From: Massilia atriviolacea
Lineage (GTDB): Bacteria > Pseudomonadota > Gammaproteobacteria > Burkholderiales > Burkholderiaceae_D
Direction: 5' to 3'
Assembly: GCF_003953935.1 (NCBI RefSeq)
Contig: NZ_RXLQ01000003.1
Span: 1-64,000 of the forward strand
Length of the DNA stretch: 64,000 nt
Each line of letters starts with the position of its first letter. Position 1 is the first letter of the stretch. Shown here piece after piece: positions 7,367 to 14,503 of the stretch. The position numbers and the translations under genes were made by a program. A model generated the notes under the pieces. The model worked only from the letters and a program-made list of their open reading frames with translations. It did no database searches and was not told the DNA's origin.

Positions 7367-8376
7367 TGGTCGAGTCCCATCCCCGGTTTCGGATCCGGAA
7401 TGACGACGTTGGCGCCTGGCTTGCAGTCGATCAGGCAGAATGGTGTCAGGCGGTTTTTCTTGAGTTGCGCTTCGGTCGGAGAACTGCCGTCCGCCATCAT
7501 CGTCACCTCGGGCGGAACGTGGTAAAGAAACGGCAGCACCGGGTCATCGTGCCGCGCGAACGCGACTTTTTCCTGTCCGAACCAGGGAGCGCTCTGGCCA
7601 TTCGGGCTGGTGTCGCCTGCCCCGGGCGACTTGGGCGGCGACTCGTTCAATGCCTTGATCCCTGGCCACTGCGGATGCGGGTTGACCGCGCTGAGACAAT
7701 TGGCCTTGCTGGCCCCCGGGCACAAGGCCTTAAGTTCGGCGTTATAAAAGGTCAGGAACAGCCAGGGCGTACGCAGCCGTTTTTGCGGTTCCGCCGGGGC
7801 GAGGAATACCTTGTTCCCGACCAAAAATACGCGGTCTCCTGTCCGTTTCTTTGTTTTAGGGCTGATCGCAAAGCCTTGTTCATCGAAATGAACTAGAAAA
7901 AACACATTGTCGAACTGTTTCGGCTTGATCAGGTACGGCGAACGCGGTACCACCTCATACAGCATCAGGGTCTCTTCGCCACCCGAGCCGTCACTGGCGA
8001 CAAACAGCCAGTAACGAAACGCCCATTTTTCAACCGGAAGCGCATCCTGGGGACCGTCGAAGGCGGCGCGCTTGACCCACCCTTGATCGACACCGATCGT
8101 GCAGCGTACCCAGCCGTCGAGAGGGTTTTTTGCGATACACGGCTTCCAGTCCCCGCGCAGCTGGAGTACCGGCACGTCGTTCAGCACGACCGACGGTTTG
8201 GCGTCATTCCGATCCTTGTAGATGGCCAGCGACCGGTCTTTCGGGAAGACCGGCGTCGTCAGATCATGGCCGAAATTCGTGTAGTCGAATCCGGTGTTGC
8301 TGCCGGCATGGCAAGCCGGACTCATCCCAAGCAGCTGGGCGATGAGCGCAATGCTGGCGAACAGGGGCTTAACCAT
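7363..8376 (-). CDS. Secreted protein, candidate immunity for the M15-like effector
   Basis: A 337-residue protein from the internal ATG at 8376, giving MVKPLFASIALIAQLLGMSPACHA, a good signal peptide. An upstream ATG at 8433 is in frame but would spoil it and lies inside the effector gene. The chosen ATG sits in ATGGTTAA, overlapping the effector stop by eight bases, which argues for coupled translation. Cys residues recur (CIAKN, RCTIG, LCPGA, NCLSA, FCLIDC), suggesting disulphides in the periplasm. No family recognised. It most likely protects the producer's cell wall from the effector encoded just before it (inference). Confidence 0.75.
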   Translation of the reverse strand: MVKPLFASIALIAQLLGMSPACHAGSNTGFDYTNFGHDLTTPVFPKDRSLAIYKDRNDAKPSVVLNDVPVLQLRGDWKPCIAKNPLDGWVRCTIGVDQGWVKRAAFDGPQDALPVEKWAFRYWLFVASDGSGGEETLMLYEVVPRSPYLIKPKQFDNVFFLVHFDEQGFAISPKTKKRTGDRVFLVGNKVFLAPAEPQKRLRTPWLFLTFYNAELKALCPGASKANCLSAVNPHPQWPGIKALNESPPKSPGAGDTSPNGQSAPWFGQEKVAFARHDDPVLPFLYHVPPEVTMMADGSSPTEAQLKKNRLTPFCLIDCKPGANVVIPDPKPGMGLDQ

Positions 8377-10549
8377 GACCAAGCTCCGGATCGACGACCG
8401 TGATGTGCAAGTGGTTTTTATGAAGTTTTTCATTGCTGTCGCTTAAATCATTCTGGGTGGCATCCTTGTTGTCCCTGGTATTCACATCCATTTCCCAAGG
8501 ATCGAAGGTTTGACGCACATGCGCATTGCCGCGCAGGCTTTTCGTAAAGGCTTTTAACACCGCTGCTTCGTTATTCGTGATGGCGTCCGACGCGCGCTCC
8601 AATTTGCCGGGCTCTTCCGCTTTCAGCACGTTCAGCCTGGCCGTTTGCTCAGGCGTTATCGTGCCGTTTTTCTTGAATTTTTCCAGCTGCTTTCGCTCGG
8701 CGATCGCTTGGTGATATGTATTTTCTTCCGCAGTTGGACCGCGGTTGAAGACTTTGGGGCTACCGTTAACAGTCACTTTCTTGACGTCCAAGCCGACGCC
8801 GATACGGTGTAAAATCGAGCCCAGCATCGGTCGCCACCCGGAGCTGATGACCATTTCTTCGGCATCGATCTCGAAAGCGGCTTCCACAAAAGCCTGGTAG
8901 GTACGCGGGTTCACGCGCGCAATGATTTCGCTCTTGCAAGCATCCAGATCCGGGACCGAGGGAATATTTGCCATGCAATTGCCGAAGGCCTCGGCTGGCC
9001 AAACTATTTTTAGCGTTTGTTGATTCGGCTTGGTCACGCTAAGGCGAATCGTACCGCCGCCGACGGTGGCGGTCCCGCTATAAATTTGTTTCACCGATCG
9101 TTGCACCTCTGCCTTTGCCGAGGCAGTCATTTGTTCCGCCTCGGCTTCGGCGTACTTGTGACTGAACTTCATCCAGCTTGTACCGTGAAGCTCGGCAGAG
9201 TAGGTCTTTTTTGTGCCCGCAACCACCGGCGCATGGGGAATCTCGAGCGCGGCGCTGTAGTCGAGGCCACGTTTTTCCGCCACCTTCACCACGATATCGG
9301 TGAAGCCGTCTTCAGCTAACACCTTGAACATCGGCGCGCTGCGATATTTTTCTTTTGCATCGCTGCCCAGGAAGAGTGCTACTTCGGTCCCGCGCGGCAC
9401 TTTCCTGCGAACGATATTGTTACGCATCAATTCAACTTTATCCCCTTCAAGCAGGAGCGATGCTGTGCCGCCTTCGATTTTCACGACAATGTAGGGCAAG
9501 GTATTGAGGACTTTGCCCGAGCCCCCGCTGGTGTCAAATTTCCAGGTTACGAAGACACCGTTCTCCACGACTACCGGCTGGACGAATTTCTTTTCCTTGT
9601 CGACGGTGCCGGAAACCTTGACCGCGCCGGCTTGTTTGACAACGGCGAGCGGCGCCACGACCGTTGCCGCCTGTTTCGGTTCGCTTGCCGGCCCATCCTT
9701 CGGATCGTTGCTGGCCTCGGCCGTGGAGAATGCGAAGGCATACCACGGTTTGGCCGTGACTTGCGCAGCGACGACTTTCATGCCTCCTGGCGGCGGCTTG
9801 CCTTTTGCCGCTTTTAACGGACTGCCGGGATCGGGGCGCGGCAGGGTCAGGGTGACCGGCGACTTGATATTGGTCTTGATGACGGCCGTCTTGCCATCCT
9901 TGTTGGTGCTGCCTTTGGCCTTGTCCGGGGTGCCGTCCTTGCGGAAAAAGTCGATCAGGTAGTCCATATTGGAAATCGGTTTGCCGTCAACGCCCTTGAC
10001 GACAAACTGCTGGGCATGCGGAACAGGCGTGATTTTTCCAACAATCCAGCCCTCGGCGCGTTCGATGGCTTTCATGAATTTGAGCAGTTCCGCTTCGTCC
10101 AGGTCCTTGAGCGCGCGGGCCGAATCGAGACCGGTCCATTTTTTTACTTGGGCGATGTACTGTTCGGGATTGTTCTTGTCGCTGGCTGGGGCATATTTCT
10201 GGAATACCTTATCCAGCTTCATATCCGAATAGTTTTTGACCAGCGTCATTTTAAGCGCCGCAAAGCCGGCGTCGTGATCCGGGAAAACGGCGAAGCGCCC
10301 CCCCTTGCCGATGGCTAGACCGCTCTTTTCCGCCGAAATAAGATTGCCAGGATTATTGTTGCGCCATGCCCGCGATCCGCCTGAATGCAGTTCTTCCGTG
10401 CCATCCGCCGCTTTGTAGATGACACTGTTGTTTTCGCCATCACGGGCGGACACATATTTTTTGCTAGTCATGTAGAACTTCATTGTGGAGGCGGGTTTCT
10501 CGGCCGACTGCGGCATTTTCACCGCAGGATCGGATTTTACGATTTTCAT
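8369..10549 (-). CDS. T6SS peptidoglycan-hydrolase effector with M15-like peptidase domain
   Basis: A 726-residue protein without signal peptide, fitting delivery by VgrG. Residues about 57-170 hold the SRAWRNNNPGNL module with GGRFAVFPDHDAGFAAL, seen in phage-like and toxin-associated cell-wall proteins. The middle (180-500) is Lys/Pro-rich and beta-like. The C-terminal ~160 residues carry SSGWRP..GSILHRIGVGLD (His581, Asp588) and KNHLHITVVD (His713, His715), the zinc-ligand pattern of the M15/VanY D,D-carboxypeptidase group. It probably cleaves peptide stems in the target periplasm. It follows vgrG by 32 bp and precedes two secreted proteins with overlapping starts. The exact bond cut is unknown. 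Confidence 0.82.
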   Translation of the reverse strand: MKIVKSDPAVKMPQSAEKPASTMKFYMTSKKYVSARDGENNSVIYKAADGTEELHSGGSRAWRNNNPGNLISAEKSGLAIGKGGRFAVFPDHDAGFAALKMTLVKNYSDMKLDKVFQKYAPASDKNNPEQYIAQVKKWTGLDSARALKDLDEAELLKFMKAIERAEGWIVGKITPVPHAQQFVVKGVDGKPISNMDYLIDFFRKDGTPDKAKGSTNKDGKTAVIKTNIKSPVTLTLPRPDPGSPLKAAKGKPPPGGMKVVAAQVTAKPWYAFAFSTAEASNDPKDGPASEPKQAATVVAPLAVVKQAGAVKVSGTVDKEKKFVQPVVVENGVFVTWKFDTSGGSGKVLNTLPYIVVKIEGGTASLLLEGDKVELMRNNIVRRKVPRGTEVALFLGSDAKEKYRSAPMFKVLAEDGFTDIVVKVAEKRGLDYSAALEIPHAPVVAGTKKTYSAELHGTSWMKFSHKYAEAEAEQMTASAKAEVQRSVKQIYSGTATVGGGTIRLSVTKPNQQTLKIVWPAEAFGNCMANIPSVPDLDACKSEIIARVNPRTYQAFVEAAFEIDAEEMVISSGWRPMLGSILHRIGVGLDVKKVTVNGSPKVFNRGPTAEENTYHQAIAERKQLEKFKKNGTITPEQTARLNVLKAEEPGKLERASDAITNNEAAVLKAFTKSLRGNAHVRQTFDPWEMDVNTRDNKDATQNDLSDSNEKLHKNHLHITVVDPELGHG

Positions 10550-10581
10550 TGTTCAACAAAGCGCACGTCATGGCACCCGCG

Positions 10582-13581
10582 TTAGCAAGTGAGTGCGTCG
10601 TCGTCACCGTCATCCTCGCATTCCCATCGCAAATCGCGGTCGAACAGAATATAGGTGCTTTCCGGATTGGCGGTATCGACCTGGGCGGTCATGCCGGCGT
10701 TGTCGGTCTTGCCCCGGATTTCCTGGTCGTCCGACGTGAAAATCGTATAGTTCTGGTCCTTGAGCGGCTGGCCATCGTCGTCAAGCAGTTTGAAGGATTG
10801 AGCAAAGGCGTGTTCGGAATTGGGGAAGACAGGCAGATTCAGGGCAATCCCACCCGGCCCGGTCAAGTCCTTCAGTCCCGCTGTGAACGAGATGGTGCCG
10901 GGACCGTGCAGCAGGATGTCGCTGCCTTCGAATTTCATGAAGGCACCCGCCGCGCTCATCAGGGCATGCGAGGACGCTGCCACCGTTACCGTCGCTGCGG
11001 TGCTGGACACGGTGATGTCCTTGCTGGCAGTGATCCTGGTCTCATCGCTCTGGCTCTGGGTCGACACCTTGCCGCTGGCGGTGTGCAGCCGGATTCCGGT
11101 TTCCTGGTGCGGTTTGTCGTTATTTCTCACTTTGCCGTACGTGAACAGGCTAATGCCGTCTTGCACAGCATGCAGGTAATTGCCCTGCACGGCGATGTCG
11201 ATATCCTGACCCGCCTCGAGGCTGCTGGTGCCCAGGCTGCTGAGGATGGCATTGGCCGGGGTGGTGGCGGCGATGCCAACCGGACTCGATAATTGCAAAT
11301 GTGTTTCACTGTACGCGCTCACCTTGCCTTGGCCCCCGGCCGTTCCATACGCATCCGATGGCGCCAGGCTCGTGCTGTCGGTGCTGTCGAGCACCGCGAT
11401 ACTGTCGACCATGGCCATGATGGCAGGCAGCTCTTCAGGCGCGGGCTCCGGCTTGTCCTGGCTGTCGGTGAGCCTGGCGTTGTGTTTCTGTGCGGCCTCG
11501 GCCAGCGATTGCTGTACGTCCTGGGCGCGCACGAGTTGCGCACGCGCCGCTGTCGAATCGAGCTGGTCGCCATGTCCGCCGCGCTGTGCGTCGCTGGTCA
11601 GCAGCATGCCGCGGCCGGCCCGCAGCGAGACGCTGTGCTCGGTTTTCAGCTCGGCGCCGAAGCCGGCCGGGGCCAGGCGCTGGTTGTCGGTCTGGTGGCG
11701 CAGGTGCCCCAGGTTCAACTCGGCCGTGCCCTGATGCGCGCCGGCATGTCGCTGCAGCGCTACCCGCGCCTGGTCGGGTGTGTCGTCGAACACAAGCTGG
11801 CTGTAGGCGCCCGCGCCTGCCTGGCTCGATTGCATGGCTTGGCTCTTGATGCCTGACAGTACTGCGGCATGCGCATGCGCCGCAGCCTGGCCAGGGAACC
11901 AGGCCGATGCGTTGCCAGTCGCCGCACCGGCGCCATGGCTGACCTGGTTGTTCTGGGCGTCAAGCTGGCCTTGTCCGTTGTACAGGGCACCGATGATCAC
12001 CGGCCGATCGATATTGCCTTCCAAGAAATCGACCAGCACTTCCTGGCCGACCCGGGGAAGGGCGTTGCTGCCCCAGTTAGTGCCGGCCACAGGCGCCAGC
12101 GGCGTGGCCACCCTGACCCAGGTACCGGCCTGGTCGTCAGCCGGGGCGCCGCTATGGCCGTCCGGCCTCGGATGGGGCATGCGGCTGTGGCTGTTGACTC
12201 CGCGCTGCCAGTGAAACTGCACCTTGACCCGGTGGTCGCGGTCGGTGTGGATGACGGCGCCAGGCGGCCCTACCACGATGGCGCTCTGCTGGCCGCGTAC
12301 GCTCGGACGCGGATGCAGCAACTGGCCGTGGCCGTCGGTGCCGCTAGCACGAAACGGCAAGCTGGCGTAAATGGCATCGATGCGGTTGCGGTATAGCGGA
12401 CGCTGGCCCATGGCGGTGCCCACCGCGTGCAAGCTGTGTTCCTGTTCCGCGTCGATGCTGTCGGCCAGTGTGGCCTGGCCGAGCTGGCGGTGTAGCTCGC
12501 CCTGCAGGTCGGCGCTCAGGTTGTTATGCATCAGGTGCACGGTGCGGACAATGGCGAACGTGCGTTCGCCCTCATTGTCGTGCACCGCCTGGCCGGCCAG
12601 GGTGAAGGTGGTGCCGGGCGCCAGCGTGCGTACGGTGCCGGCGCCAGTAAACTTTTCACGTTGCACATCCAGCGCTTGCAGGTGGTTGCGGGCGATACGC
12701 TGACCCTGGTCCCGGCTGGCATAGGCGTAGGCCCCTGGTACATCGCGGCTGACCAGGCGCCCATCGGCGGCCTGGACCCTGGCCGCCGCGACCGGGCGCG
12801 TATCGAGCGTGCGGTAATCCCAGCTGCTCAGTTCCACAGCGCTGGCCTGCAGCGTCAGTTCGCTGCGCCAGCGGTCCAGGCTGTCTTCCCTCATGACCGC
12901 ACCGGGCTGGGTGAAGCGCACGATGGCCTGTGCATTGGCCTTGAAGGCGCCGTTATGGTCGGCGACGACCATGACGTGCCGGCCCAGCGTGGGGCTGGCG
13001 GCATCACCTTCGTGCTCGAAGAAGTAAAACAGACCCTCTTCATGCATCAGGCGCTCGGCAAAGGCGAGATCGCTTTCCTGGTATTGCGTGGTCAGGCTGC
13101 GCAAGGGGTAAACCGCGCGCTCGGCAATGTCGAAGCGCCACGCCGGGGCCAACGTCCCCATCCCTTGGAAGGAGGAGAATACAGCATCGAGGATGTCGCA
13201 CACCGTCATGTCCTGAAACACCCGGCTGTCGCGCCCTTGGGCCAGGAAAACACTCCATGGCTGCAAGGTCAGGGTGTAACGTGCCAGGCCGCCATTGGCT
13301 CCGGTCAGTTCCACCGTCGTCAGATGGCCATGGAACGGACGCGGCTGGGCACCGTCGACGGTCAGCAGTTCCAGCAGGGCCGGCTGGCCCAGCAAGGAAC
13401 GCAGTTCGATGCCCGCGTCTGTCGACAGCGCGCTGATCGTGAAGCCAAAGCCGGCGCTGATGGTTTCCTCGCCGCGCACACATTCGGCCAGCAGCGTGTT
13501 TGCGCCCAGCGGAGTGGTCAGGCGCAGCAGGCGCGTGGTTTGGGTGAAGCTCGATAGCAGAGCCGCAGCTTGTTTCAACAT
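10582..13581 (-). CDS. vgrG: T6SS spike protein VgrG with C-terminal extension
   Basis: 999 residues from the ATG at 13581 (MLKQAAALLSSFTQTTRLLRL); the longer open frame upstream adds an N terminus that does not look like VgrG. It has the gp27-like part (TTQYQESDLAFAERLMHEEGL), the gp5-like OB-fold (GQEVLVDFLEGNIDRPVIIGAL) and the DUF2345 region with FTAGLKDLTGPGG. After this comes an extra ~70-residue tail (FKLLDDDGQPLKDQNYTIFT ... TDNAGMTAQV) resembling the transthyretin-like cargo-docking extensions found on effector-carrying VgrGs. The peptidase effector is the next gene, so this VgrG is its likely carrier. The C terminus is strongly acidic (ECEDDGDDDAL). Confidence 0.94.
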   Translation of the reverse strand: MLKQAAALLSSFTQTTRLLRLTTPLGANTLLAECVRGEETISAGFGFTISALSTDAGIELRSLLGQPALLELLTVDGAQPRPFHGHLTTVELTGANGGLARYTLTLQPWSVFLAQGRDSRVFQDMTVCDILDAVFSSFQGMGTLAPAWRFDIAERAVYPLRSLTTQYQESDLAFAERLMHEEGLFYFFEHEGDAASPTLGRHVMVVADHNGAFKANAQAIVRFTQPGAVMREDSLDRWRSELTLQASAVELSSWDYRTLDTRPVAAARVQAADGRLVSRDVPGAYAYASRDQGQRIARNHLQALDVQREKFTGAGTVRTLAPGTTFTLAGQAVHDNEGERTFAIVRTVHLMHNNLSADLQGELHRQLGQATLADSIDAEQEHSLHAVGTAMGQRPLYRNRIDAIYASLPFRASGTDGHGQLLHPRPSVRGQQSAIVVGPPGAVIHTDRDHRVKVQFHWQRGVNSHSRMPHPRPDGHSGAPADDQAGTWVRVATPLAPVAGTNWGSNALPRVGQEVLVDFLEGNIDRPVIIGALYNGQGQLDAQNNQVSHGAGAATGNASAWFPGQAAAHAHAAVLSGIKSQAMQSSQAGAGAYSQLVFDDTPDQARVALQRHAGAHQGTAELNLGHLRHQTDNQRLAPAGFGAELKTEHSVSLRAGRGMLLTSDAQRGGHGDQLDSTAARAQLVRAQDVQQSLAEAAQKHNARLTDSQDKPEPAPEELPAIMAMVDSIAVLDSTDSTSLAPSDAYGTAGGQGKVSAYSETHLQLSSPVGIAATTPANAILSSLGTSSLEAGQDIDIAVQGNYLHAVQDGISLFTYGKVRNNDKPHQETGIRLHTASGKVSTQSQSDETRITASKDITVSSTAATVTVAASSHALMSAAGAFMKFEGSDILLHGPGTISFTAGLKDLTGPGGIALNLPVFPNSEHAFAQSFKLLDDDGQPLKDQNYTIFTSDDQEIRGKTDNAGMTAQVDTANPESTYILFDRDLRWECEDDGDDDALTC

Positions 13582-13595
13582 AGGACTAATTCCAT

Positions 13596-13820
13596 TCACT
13601 GTGACTGCGGGACTGCGGCCGGCCAGGGCAGGGCGACGCAGCGACGCGAGGGATCTTCGTTGCTCAGGCATGGGACCGGCGCGTCGAGTTCGACCGCCTG
13701 AAAGGGCGCCAGGGCCAGCGCGGCCTGGAACGGCAGCGCGCCGCAGGTGCCGCCGGCCACATCCACCTGCGGCAAAACGGGCCGGTATCGCGTTCGGGCA
13801 TGATCAGACGTGGCAAGCAA
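13596..13820 (-). CDS. Possible small protein between PAAR and VgrG
   Basis: A 74-codon frame filling the gap between the PAAR gene and vgrG, with a TTG as the earliest start. The core reads as a plausible compact protein (VAGGTCGALPFQAALALAPF, then VPCLSNEDPSRRCVALPWPAA). It might be a short T6SS accessory protein, but there is no good ribosome binding site and no family I know. It could equally be non-coding spacer. Confidence 0.35.
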   Translation of the reverse strand: MLATSDHARTRYRPVLPQVDVAGGTCGALPFQAALALAPFQAVELDAPVPCLSNEDPSRRCVALPWPAAVPQSQ

Positions 13821-13830
13821 GCTATGCCCA

Positions 13831-14094
13831 TCAGATCAAGTCCACTGTCAGGGCCTGGCTCGGGATCAACAGTGCGCCACAGCTGGTTTTGTCGCCCCGG
13901 CGCGCCACCGGCATACCGTCAACCAATACGCTCGCGTCGCCGGTGGCGATCTCGCCATTGCCATGAATGGGACAGGTGATCTTGTCGCCTTTGCGGGCAA
14001 TCGGCAAACCGAGACAAAAACTCGCCGGTGCGGCTGTGATGACTTTGCCGCCGTGGGTATGTTTGTCCTTGAGTCGAATAAATGGTTTTGCCAT
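13831..14094 (-). CDS. PAAR-domain spike-tip protein
   Basis: An 87-residue protein from the ATG at 14094 (MAKPFIRLKDKHTHGGKV). It shows the PAAR pattern: GLPIARKGDKITCPIHG, then an Ala/Gly stretch, GMPVARRGDKTSCGA. PAAR proteins form the sharp cone that binds zinc on top of the VgrG trimer and can carry effectors. With no extra domain this one is a plain tip. It is the first gene of the minus-strand operon leading to vgrG and the peptidase effector. The 32 codons upstream of the chosen start are basic and unlike PAAR proteins, so they were left out. Confidence 0.92.
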   Translation of the reverse strand: MAKPFIRLKDKHTHGGKVITAAPASFCLGLPIARKGDKITCPIHGNGEIATGDASVLVDGMPVARRGDKTSCGALLIPSQALTVDLI

Positions 14095-14503
14095 TGCCTG
14101 ATCCTTGATGCGGTGATTGGCAAATCGACGTGATTGTTGTCGTTCAGACGCGGCGCGCTGCGGCCTTGCACTCCGCCGGCAATCTCGCACTGCGTCGCGT
14201 CGGGCTCTGGCATCGCATCGGGCAGGTGCGCCACAATGTCACATTGATCGCCGGGAGGGTGTTGCCAAAAAATGAAATAATAATACCTACAACTAGTATA
14301 TCTTATACAATTGCCATACCGTAAACGTTTTCTATTTTCATTGGGTGCCGTGCCGCGCACCTGGTCATCGCAACCTTGTCAAATGCGAATTATGGACACA
14401 AAGAAGTGATGCAGGTAAATATGGTAGTGAGCAGCCTTTCTCGACATTCGTGCCTAGACCCGCAATGCCAACACGCGGGCTGCCGGCCTGCGAGGGAGAC
14501 TGC
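14095..14503. promoter_or_regulatory. AT-rich divergent intergenic region
   Basis: The 409 bp between the PAAR gene (leftward) and vgrG (rightward) contain no gene I can support. The segment 14260-14340 is strikingly AT-rich for this genome (ataataatacctac, actagtatatcttatac), so it probably holds the promoters of both effector arms. No single -35/-10 pair stands out enough to name. Confidence 0.4.
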
